From Burkholderiales bacterium (GTDB lineage: Bacteria; Pseudomonadota; Gammaproteobacteria; Burkholderiales; Burkholderiaceae_B), in assembly GCA_005788065.1 (NCBI GenBank), contig SXZD01000117.1, forward strand, positions 1 through 8,613: a stretch of 8,613 nt of DNA. The letters are read 5' to 3'. The notes beneath the pieces are model-generated. The model saw only the letters and a list, made by a program, of their open reading frames with translations, was not told the origin of the DNA and did not search any database. This document shows, piece by piece, positions 1 through 5,974 of the stretch (position 1 is its first letter; each line of letters opens with the position of its first letter). Position numbers and translations under genes: made by a program.

Positions 1-7
1 AACTCAT
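1..7 (-). CDS. start of a gene coupled to the ParD-like antitoxin; only the first 7 bases are in the window
   Basis: The antitoxin stop codon TGA (6-4) overlaps an ATG (7-5) in the ATGA arrangement. A downstream gene would therefore begin Met-Ser and run off the left edge. Such a 4-nt overlap is typical of translationally coupled toxin-antitoxin pairs, so the partner may be the toxin. Too little is visible to name it. The overlap could also be chance. Confidence 0.4.
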
Positions 8-237
8 TGCTGGCGACTTCTTGGCACGAATGGCGTCGTCGTCTCGCGCGGCTCGGCCATCGATGCCAGCGACTCGACAATGAAGCTGACGGGCAGATCG
101 GGGTTATCCAGAGCGGCGCGACCGATTGTGGCCCAGTATTCGACTTGGCCAGCAATCGTTCGGTGCTCACAGACGGCCTCGCTACGTGCCTGCTCGTAAA
201 GCGTTTGATTGATGCGGATAGATGTGGATGTAGTCAC
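4..237 (-). CDS. ParD-like antitoxin of a type II toxin-antitoxin pair
   Basis: A 77-aa protein if translation starts at GTG 237-235. That GTG has an AGGGG Shine-Dalgarno sequence six bases upstream. The frame stays open to an ATG at 288, but that codon lies upstream of the predicted transcription start near 260, so GTG is preferred. The N-terminus reads TSTSIRINQTLYEQAR (a short strand then a helix), and a second helix runs through QVEYWATIGRAAL. This is the pattern of the ParD-like antitoxin family, which is related to ribbon-helix-helix proteins. The remaining C-terminal tail, rich in Pro, Thr and Arg, would be the toxin-binding part. Such proteins usually repress their own operon and neutralise a toxin encoded next to them. 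Here the next gene appears to start at 7, overlapping the stop codon. It is the first gene after the traC end and has its own promoter, so it looks like a maintenance cassette placed behind the tra operon. The family call is fairly firm; the toxin type is unknown. Confidence 0.8.
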   Translation of the reverse strand: MTTSTSIRINQTLYEQARSEAVCEHRTIAGQVEYWATIGRAALDNPDLPVSFIVESLASMAEPRETTTPFVPRSRQQ

Positions 238-266
238 GACTTTCCCCTGAAAAATGCCGTACCACA

Positions 267-295
267 ATTGTAGTAAAGCTCCGCACATCTTTCAA
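267..295 (-). promoter_or_regulatory. sigma70-type promoter of the antitoxin operon
   Basis: On the minus strand a -35 box TTGAAA (295-290) is followed after exactly 17 bases by a -10 box TACAAT (272-267). Each matches the consensus at five of six positions. Transcription would start near 260, about 23 bases before the GTG start at 237, leaving room for the AGGGG ribosome-binding site. Prediction by eye; no expression data. Confidence 0.65.
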
Positions 296-318
296 CCCCG
301 CAGCCCAAAGCGAGAGAA

Positions 319-348
319 TGTCCAAAAACTGTGTATCTATTTTGGACA
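319..348. repeat. perfect 9-bp inverted repeat, probable operator
   Basis: TGTCCAAAA (319-327) and its exact reverse complement TTTTGGACA (340-348) are separated by 12 bases. The arms sit upstream of the -35 box of the antitoxin promoter. A perfect 9-bp dyad with one to two helical turns between half-site centres fits a dimeric DNA-binding protein. No U-run follows in the right place for a terminator. The binding protein is unknown. The antitoxin itself is a candidate, although type II antitoxins more often bind over the core promoter. Confidence 0.55.
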
Positions 349-360
349 ACCAGATTGTCC
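344..360. repeat. second dyad sharing a half-site (GGACAA/TTGTCC)
   Basis: GGACAA (344-349) and TTGTCC (355-360) form a perfect 6-bp dyad with a 5-base centre. Its left arm overlaps the right arm of the 319-348 repeat, so three TTGTCC-like half-sites lie in 42 bp. Overlapping dyads of this kind suggest cooperative binding of a repressor or activator. Confidence 0.5.
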
Positions 361-467
361 CTCTCCGCTTCGGCCCCTGCCAACCGTCGGCTTAACTGCA
401 GCAGGCGCCATCAATGGACATAACAGCGGTTAAAAACCCATAACAGGGCAAATCGAAACGCCGCACA
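361..467. other. non-coding remainder between traC and the antitoxin unit
   Basis: No gene is seen between the traC stop codon and the inverted repeats. The stretch holds two copies of CATAACAG (419-426 and 439-446) 20 bases apart, a small GGTT-AAA-AACC dyad (428-438) and a GC-richer block at 361-407. There is no convincing intrinsic terminator for the tra operon: the best candidate is a 3-bp CCC/GGG stem before five Ts (minus strand, 448-432), which is too weak to call. Confidence 0.4.
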
Positions 468-3098
468 TCAACCCAACACCCTCACAGTTCTCGCCCTCTC
501 AATCCGATCCCGAATTTCTGCCAGCACTACCCCCACACCCCCCTCCATGTGCCGCTTCACAGCCTGAATCCCAAACCCCTCCCGCCTGTGCAGATCATTA
601 AAATCCGTGCACTTCTTCATCGCAGCCAACGCTTCTAGCTGACCCTCAGACAACAGTAGATCCGTCAGCCCATTCGTCCCAGACGTATCACCACCCTGCC
701 CTTCCACCCCGATCTGCGACAGCCTAAAAATCGCCCGTTCATGCGCCCGAAATGCCTCTGGCGTTATCGCGGGCAGATGCGACGGATAAACAGCCCCCTC
801 ACCCACAAAAATCGGGAATACCGCAGCCCCACCAACGGCATTGGCTGCAGACTCGGCTTTGCTGCGACCCGGGTTCACCCCCTGCGTTAACATCAGGTGC
901 CGGTCATCATCGCCTGCAACAATCACCGGCTTGGCCGGATACCTTTCATGCAACGCCTTGACAACCGCCTCCAGGTTGCCGCTGTCAAACGCAGCCACCG
1001 TCGCATGCCCCAGCGCCTCAGCCAACGTGGCTGCGGTGGCATAGCCCTCTGCAATCACCAGCACCGGCGCTTTCGCCAGCGCATTCAATCCACCCACCAC
1101 ATGAAAACACCCCTCCTTGCGGGCGTCTTTGGCAAAACGCTTGGTGCCATCTTCCTGGATGTATTGCACAGTCCACAACTTGCCGCTGGCATCAAACGCA
1201 GGCACGTACAAAGTCTTCCCATCCCTGTCGGTCAACACCCCGTCAAACGCTTTTATTCCCTTGGTGGACAGGTACGGCACCGCGCAGGTGGCGGGCATCA
1301 AGGCTTTCAAACTGTCCTGCAGGCGCTGCGCCGTGGCTGCATGCATCTGCTCAAGCTCTGCAGACCGCTGCGCAGACTTTGCCAATGCGTCAGCATGCAG
1401 CTGCGCCCGATCAACGGACTCCAGCGAATACCCCTTGGACTTCCATCTCAACTCCTCACCGGTGCGGTTGTTCTTGATATAGCCTGCCGGATGACCGTCC
1501 AGATGGCCCACATAGAACCCGGCCTTCTCTCCCGGTTTGTCGCCCGCTACTGTGGCTCGATGCTTCCTGCCATCCATCACAGGCTCGTCACCGGTCAGCA
1601 AAAAACCCATGTCGCGCAACACGCTGGCAAACTCGTCTCGCGGAGCCATGGCTGGCATCTGCTCTGCGGCAAACCGTTCAGGCAACCAGCGACCGAGCAC
1701 GGTCATGTCGGCACCCGCCCCGGCAAACCAGGATTTCGCAGCTTTGTCCCATAAGGCACCAGCGGCTTTTGCAACCGCCCGCTCCGCATAGGGCACAGCC
1801 AGATAAATGCGTGCACTGCCCTGCTGCGAGGAAATCGCAGAAGGTTCGGACAGGGCTTTCGACTCTACCGATGATCGCGCGGCACCCGAGTTCGTCCTCT
1901 CCAGCCGGGGCCAGCGACTGAATACGGAATACGCCATACCCGACGGCACATACCACGCCTGCTGCCGACGATCCCACCGCGCCCCGAGCGCCTTGGCCGC
2001 ATCTTTCTCCCGAAACGGAACATCGATATACACCCGCTCAGTCTTAGAATGGTCCGCATCAATACGGTCTGTATCCGCAGTGTCAACGGCAACATGAGAA
2101 CCCGATTTGGACTGTTGCTGCAGGTGGGTCATCACGACCGTCCCCTCCACTAAGCTAGCCGTCGGGGCACCAACCGAATACGTAACAGGCTCCTGTTGCA
2201 AAACCTGCTTCTGCTCAAGCGCCAGCACAAACTCACGGATTTTTTCCGCATCAGCCGCTGCTCGAAATATCTCCAAAGGATCTTCCTGTAGCACCTTGAT
2301 CCATGACTGCACATACGCCGCGTGCTGACCCACATCGCGCCCCAGATTCAGTTCTTCACCCAGCATCATCGAAGCAATCTCCGCCCTCAGTTCCTCTTTT
2401 GCATAACCCTCACTGCCAAATGGATGCGCAAGATCTCGATCCAGCCGTGACGGATGCCCCGTCCAGTGTCCCAGCTCATGCAAAGCCACTGCGTAATAGC
2501 GATCGGCAGACTCAAACTGTCCGCGGTCTGGCAAAGTGATGCTGTCCGTGGAAGGACGATAAAACGCGCGGTCCCCCGGCTGGTGAACCACCGTTGCGCC
2601 CGACGCCATCAAGATCTGCTCTGCCCGCGCAATGTCAGCCCAGCTTTGCCCGGTCTGTTGGCGCGGCGGAAGGCCGTCAATCTGCTCTGCATTAAAAACT
2701 GTCGCAAAGAACACCCGAGGCCGCTCCAACATCACGGTCTCCTTGATTGGATTTCCGCTGGCATCTGAAACAGGACTGCCGCTACCATCCAATCGGTTGC
2801 GCTCCTCGCTGAACTTCCAGTACTGCACACTTGTGCCTCGCTCTCCCTTACGCACCTGCGCGCCTACGCTGTCTGCTTGTTTGTAGGTCATCCAGCGCGG
2901 ATCTGCCCTGCCCTGGCTCATCAGATACAAAGCGTTAATGCCCCTGTAGCGCTTACCGGTCAGCGGGTTGGCGGGCAACATAGCCATAGGATCACCCGGT
3001 TTCCACGGTCGCTGCCATGGTGCGGTGCCAGTTCGCAGCTGCTCAATCAGACGTTCCGCCACCGTATCCGCAAAGCTTTTCTTCTGTATGGGGGCCAT
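468..3098 (-). CDS. traC: TraC-type DNA primase with ArdC-like N-terminus
   Basis: Conjugative primase, expected to be carried into the recipient to prime complementary-strand synthesis. Domains in order: ArdC-like ssDNA-binding N-terminus (about 1-145, with VRKGERGTSVQYW near 82-94); a zinc metallopeptidase-like domain with HELGH at 207-211 and a downstream acidic cluster KEELRAE (234-240); two DUF5710-like repeats (about 355-398 and 430-472, sharing VP..E...AK..GA.WD); then the primase part. That part has the EGYATA motif at 684-689, the hallmark of TraC-type primases, and a TOPRIM acidic motif GDDD (729-732). A DFND motif follows at 832-835. RP4 TraC1 (1061 aa) also has an N-terminus related to the antirestriction protein ArdC, so this is a shorter member of the same layout. 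The start ATG lies 2 nt after the stop of the upstream small gene, so the two are probably coupled; the ribosome-binding site is weak (GGGG). An internal start near codon 322 may give a short form. Function call firm; the role of the peptidase-like domain is unproven. Confidence 0.93.
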   Translation of the reverse strand: MAPIQKKSFADTVAERLIEQLRTGTAPWQRPWKPGDPMAMLPANPLTGKRYRGINALYLMSQGRADPRWMTYKQADSVGAQVRKGERGTSVQYWKFSEERNRLDGSGSPVSDASGNPIKETVMLERPRVFFATVFNAEQIDGLPPRQQTGQSWADIARAEQILMASGATVVHQPGDRAFYRPSTDSITLPDRGQFESADRYYAVALHELGHWTGHPSRLDRDLAHPFGSEGYAKEELRAEIASMMLGEELNLGRDVGQHAAYVQSWIKVLQEDPLEIFRAAADAEKIREFVLALEQKQVLQQEPVTYSVGAPTASLVEGTVVMTHLQQQSKSGSHVAVDTADTDRIDADHSKTERVYIDVPFREKDAAKALGARWDRRQQAWYVPSGMAYSVFSRWPRLERTNSGAARSSVESKALSEPSAISSQQGSARIYLAVPYAERAVAKAAGALWDKAAKSWFAGAGADMTVLGRWLPERFAAEQMPAMAPRDEFASVLRDMGFLLTGDEPVMDGRKHRATVAGDKPGEKAGFYVGHLDGHPAGYIKNNRTGEELRWKSKGYSLESVDRAQLHADALAKSAQRSAELEQMHAATAQRLQDSLKALMPATCAVPYLSTKGIKAFDGVLTDRDGKTLYVPAFDASGKLWTVQYIQEDGTKRFAKDARKEGCFHVVGGLNALAKAPVLVIAEGYATAATLAEALGHATVAAFDSGNLEAVVKALHERYPAKPVIVAGDDDRHLMLTQGVNPGRSKAESAANAVGGAAVFPIFVGEGAVYPSHLPAITPEAFRAHERAIFRLSQIGVEGQGGDTSGTNGLTDLLLSEGQLEALAAMKKCTDFNDLHRREGFGIQAVKRHMEGGVGVVLAEIRDRIERARTVRVLG
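2130..2148 (-). promoter_or_regulatory. internal translation start in traC, candidate TraC2-like start
   Basis: Inside traC the minus strand carries GGAGGGG (2148-2142), a strong Shine-Dalgarno sequence. It lies six bases before the in-frame codon GTG (2135-2133, Val322) and nine before ATG (2132-2130, Met323). Starting here would give a protein of 554-555 aa. It lacks the ArdC-like and HELGH domains but keeps both DUF5710-like repeats and the whole TOPRIM primase. RP4 traC is known to make a long and a short product from in-frame starts, so the position makes biological sense. Confidence 0.5.
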
Positions 3099-3100
3099 GA

Positions 3101-3340
3101 TCAGCGCGCCCCGTCGCTTGTTGGCGTTGCAGCCTTTACGAGGTCAATGCTGCTCTGAATCGCATCACTCTCAGACAAGGCGTCCTCAACGAATGCCCCA
3201 GCACGTTCAGCCTCGTCCGGGTCAAACTCCGCCTCGAAGCCCGGCGTCATCGCATCAATCAACTTCTCATGAATGACATCATCGTCGGCAGAGACCGCAT
3301 CTGGTGCGGCAATGGGGGTGGGCTTGTTGTCTGAAACCAT
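3101..3340 (-). CDS. small acidic protein in the traD position
   Basis: A 79-aa protein starting at ATG 3340, with GGAG eight bases upstream. The frame is open further upstream, but that extension would overlap the traF end and has no better ribosome-binding site. The protein has about 19 acidic against 5 basic residues, with stretches ADDDVIHEKL and EAEFDPDEAERAGAFVEDAL. No signal peptide, membrane segment or catalytic motif is visible, so a small cytoplasmic accessory protein is likely. Its place directly before traC is that of traD in the IncP Tra1 operon, so it may be the TraD equivalent, but this rests on position only. It ends 2 nt before the traC start, which implies coupled translation. 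The gene is probably real; its function is unknown. Confidence 0.75.
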   Translation of the reverse strand: MVSDNKPTPIAAPDAVSADDDVIHEKLIDAMTPGFEAEFDPDEAERAGAFVEDALSESDAIQSSIDLVKAATPTSDGAR

Positions 3341-3386
3341 GGGTTGAACTCCAGTTAATGTCAGGTATCGATTAGGTAGGTAAATG

Positions 3387-3408
3387 CGGGGCAGACACCC
3401 TTGCCCCG
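3387..3408 (-). promoter_or_regulatory. 7-bp hairpin in the traF to small-gene gap
   Basis: On the minus strand CGGGGCA, an 8-base loop and TGCCCCG form a perfect, GC-rich 7-bp stem inside the 94-nt gap after traF. It is followed by CATTTACC rather than a U-run, so it is not a normal intrinsic terminator. It could be an RNA-processing or stability element that separates expression of the two operon halves. This is the only sizeable gap within the tra genes. Confidence 0.35.
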
Positions 3409-3434
3409 GATTCAAATCGGCGGGTTGTTGATAT

Positions 3435-4016
3435 TCACCACACCCACACGGGAACCAGCACAGTCTTGATTTGCATTCGCGCAATCGGTCCAAAGTAGCG
3501 ACCATCAAAACCCAGCGACGTGTTGTCAGACATCAGCAGCACCTGATGCTCTTCAAGTAACTGCTTCATTTGCTCAGGGCTCCAAAGCAAGCGCCCGTCA
3601 CGGTCGGCGGATAGTCTCTGGCTGCGCTGCAGCATCCGATCATTGACCCGCACACCCGATTCAGAAAACTCGACCAGATCCCCCGAGGCAGCAGCGACGC
3701 GCTTCATCAAATATCCGAATCGGCCAGGGCACACCCCAGAACCGAGATAACCCCGTGTATGCGCCTCCTCAAATAGAGGGGTCAACGGGGGACAAAACAG
3801 AACATAGTCACCGGTCTTCGCAGTAAGGCCAGACTGTGATGCTGCCCTGTAGAAGCCCATCGGTATGCTGCCGGACGAGTTGACGTAGATATCGCCAAGG
3901 CGCAGACCTGCACCTACCGTCAGCATCAATGCACCGAGCACAAACTGTGCCGTCAATACCGGTCGCCTGCGCCAGAAAGAGCGACGACGATCTCTACGAT
4001 CCGATAGAAAAGCCAT
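3435..4016 (-). CDS. traF: TraF, S26-type conjugation peptidase (pilin maturation)
   Basis: A 193-aa inner-membrane serine protease of the signal-peptidase (S26) clan. In RP4, TraF cuts the C-terminus of the TrbC pilin and closes it into a ring. Visible here: a basic N-terminus (RRDRRR, RRR), one membrane segment at about 19-38 (VLTAQFVLGALMLTVGA), then a periplasmic domain. The nucleophile is probably Ser50 in SGSIPMGFY and the general base Lys105 in LMKRVAA; the Ser-Lys spacing is close to that of the RP4 pair. A late conserved block SDNTSLGFDGRYFGPI (163-178) holds Asp164. Cys75 (FCPP) and Cys96 (GVCPG) are family-typical and may pair. The length is ordinary for TraF. The start ATG lies 5 nt beyond the traG stop with no clear ribosome-binding site, so coupling to traG is likely. 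Its pilin substrate must be encoded outside the window, in a trb-type cluster. Confidence 0.93.
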   Translation of the reverse strand: MAFLSDRRDRRRSFWRRRPVLTAQFVLGALMLTVGAGLRLGDIYVNSSGSIPMGFYRAASQSGLTAKTGDYVLFCPPLTPLFEEAHTRGYLGSGVCPGRFGYLMKRVAAASGDLVEFSESGVRVNDRMLQRSQRLSADRDGRLLWSPEQMKQLLEEHQVLLMSDNTSLGFDGRYFGPIARMQIKTVLVPVWVW

Positions 4017-4021
4017 GGTGT

Positions 4022-5974
4022 TTACAAACGTATGATGTGCTCAACCTGAACCGGCTCTATGAACCGGTCACTCGTCATAGGAGTGGGCACTGCTGCGCGG
4101 GCAGCAAAGACGGGGTCTTTGAAATACAGTGCCTGCTTACCGTAAATGGCTGGGTAACCAGCAACATAAATCACCATGTCGCCCGCCTGCTCAATCTCTC
4201 CATCTGAGTTCTTGCGCGGCCCTTGCATGCGCAGACATTCATCGGGGGTGAGCAAAGGGCGCTGTACTTCCTGCAACGAACGAGACACCTGCCCCAGCAA
4301 GCCGGCCGTGCGTTTTCCGCTGACCGTGATCTGCTCTTTCACAATCGTTGTCTGACCCGTCAAACGAGACAGATGCTCGGCTGTCTCAATACGGTTCGGC
4401 GGAAATGCATTCTGCACATGGCAGTTGGATGTGATGCTTTCATCTGGGCCGTAGCCCGCTTCGCGGCTTTTAAGCTGATTGATGTCCTGACAAATGAGAT
4501 AGCACTTGATCCCGTAACCCGCGAGGAAAGCCAGCGACTCCTGCAATATCTCCAGTTTTCCCAGACTGGGAAACTCATCCAGCATCATCAGCAAGCGGTG
4601 CTTGTAATGCGCCACTGACTTGCCGTCTTTGAACTCCATCCGGTCAGCCAGCAGGCGGACAATCATGTTCACCAGAATGCGTACCAATGGGCGCAGCCGC
4701 GCTTTGTCATTCGGCTGGGTGACGATGTAGAGGCTGGCCGCCACATTCCGATGCATGAGGTCACGCACTTTGAAGTCACAACGACTGATGTTCTGCGCCA
4801 CCACCGGATCGCGATACAGCGACAGGTAAGATTTTGCGGTTGACAGAACAGACCCGGCTTCTTCGTCAGGACGGTCCAGCATATCGCGCGCAGCGGAGCC
4901 AACGACGCGGTGATTCTGCCCGTCGGTATGCTCATAGGTCACCATCTCCATCCACAGTTCGCCAATGTCACGGTCCGGGTTGGACAACATGGCGTCCACC
5001 GACGGCAGCGAAGCCTGCTCGGCGTCATTCCTCGCTTTGTAAAGCGCATGTAAGATGACGCCGTTGAGCAAGGCAAATGCGGTTTTCTGCCAATGGGAGT
5101 TCATGCCCTTGCCATCGGGGTCGACGATCAAAGTCACCAGATTCTGTACGTCCCCCACCTCATGCTCGGTACCCAAACGGATTTCTTCCAAAGGGTTCCA
5201 GCAGACACCACCATTGTTTGCTGCAGGTTCAAACCGTAAGACTTTTGTTTTGGCATGCTGCTGTCGCCAACCAGCGGTTAGCGCCCACAACTCGCCCTTC
5301 AGGTCTGTAATGACCGCGCTGTGTGGCCACGAGAGCAGCGTCGGAATGACAAGCCCAACGCCTTTACCCGAACGTGTTGGCGCATAGGTCAATACATGTT
5401 CCGGTCCGTTATGACGCAGGTAATGAAAACGCCCTGATGGATCCTGCCAGCCACCCACATAGACACCCGCGGGCTGCGCCCTACCCTTCCTTTGGCGACC
5501 CAAAATCACATCCGACAAACCCGTGAACAGCGTTTGAAGAACACCAGCAGAGCGCGGAAGCAGACCCGCAATTTCGATATCAGATTGCATGGCCCATCTG
5601 GCTGAGCCATGCAAAGACAGATGGGCTTTCGCCGTATTTCCTGCCACCGCTTTGGCAACAGCAACAGACAACAGTCCTGCGGCCGATACCACCAGCCCCA
5701 CGCTGCCTGCGCGCATCAAGGCGTCGGGATACTGGTCTGACCATTGAAACGACCACTGCAGAATCGACCAGGGTGCATAAAGATGACCCAGCTGATTGCC
5801 CAACGCTGGCTGATAATCAAACAGATGCGCAAAATATTGGCTCGCACTTTGCAAACCAGCCAACACAGACACCCCTGCCAATGCAGAAAATGCGCGCCTC
5901 TGCCTGACCGTTACACGGGAAGCGTGGCCATGAGAGCCCGAATGGATGGGTCCTGCTGATGCTTGATGGTTCAT
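4022..5974 (-). CDS. traG: TraG, VirD4-type coupling protein
   Basis: A 650-aa type IV coupling protein: a membrane-anchored ATPase that brings the relaxase-DNA complex to the mating channel. Two membrane segments are visible near the N-terminus (about 28-50 and 88-112), with a short periplasmic loop between them. The cytoplasmic ATPase follows, with Walker A APTRSGKG at 198-205 (Lys204) and Walker B LLMMLDEFPSLG at 461-472 (Asp466, Glu467). The family motif CQDINQLK lies at 495-502, and NAFPPNRIETAEHLSRLTG at 522-540 matches the conserved helix after it. The length is normal for IncP TraG (about 635 aa). The ATG overlaps the traI stop as ATGA with no strong ribosome-binding site, so translation is probably coupled to traI, which encodes its cargo. 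No frameshift or missing motif was seen. Confidence 0.96.
   Translation of the reverse strand: MNHQASAGPIHSGSHGHASRVTVRQRRAFSALAGVSVLAGLQSASQYFAHLFDYQPALGNQLGHLYAPWSILQWSFQWSDQYPDALMRAGSVGLVVSAAGLLSVAVAKAVAGNTAKAHLSLHGSARWAMQSDIEIAGLLPRSAGVLQTLFTGLSDVILGRQRKGRAQPAGVYVGGWQDPSGRFHYLRHNGPEHVLTYAPTRSGKGVGLVIPTLLSWPHSAVITDLKGELWALTAGWRQQHAKTKVLRFEPAANNGGVCWNPLEEIRLGTEHEVGDVQNLVTLIVDPDGKGMNSHWQKTAFALLNGVILHALYKARNDAEQASLPSVDAMLSNPDRDIGELWMEMVTYEHTDGQNHRVVGSAARDMLDRPDEEAGSVLSTAKSYLSLYRDPVVAQNISRCDFKVRDLMHRNVAASLYIVTQPNDKARLRPLVRILVNMIVRLLADRMEFKDGKSVAHYKHRLLMMLDEFPSLGKLEILQESLAFLAGYGIKCYLICQDINQLKSREAGYGPDESITSNCHVQNAFPPNRIETAEHLSRLTGQTTIVKEQITVSGKRTAGLLGQVSRSLQEVQRPLLTPDECLRMQGPRKNSDGEIEQAGDMVIYVAGYPAIYGKQALYFKDPVFAARAAVPTPMTSDRFIEPVQVEHIIRL

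Noticed and set aside
238..288. ATG at 288 as the antitoxin start
   Set aside because: It lies upstream of the predicted transcription start and has no ribosome-binding site, whereas GTG 237 has AGGGG at good spacing and begins right at the conserved domain.
432..450. Intrinsic terminator after traC
   Set aside because: Only a 3-bp stem (CCC/GGG, a fourth pair with wobble) precedes five Ts on the minus strand, too weak to support a terminator call.
897..1754. 285-aa open frame on the plus strand opposite traC
   Set aside because: It lies entirely antisense to the TOPRIM and DUF5710 part of traC, is rich in Arg, His and Cys without any motif, and has no ribosome-binding site or promoter of note. 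It is a shadow of GC-rich coding sequence.
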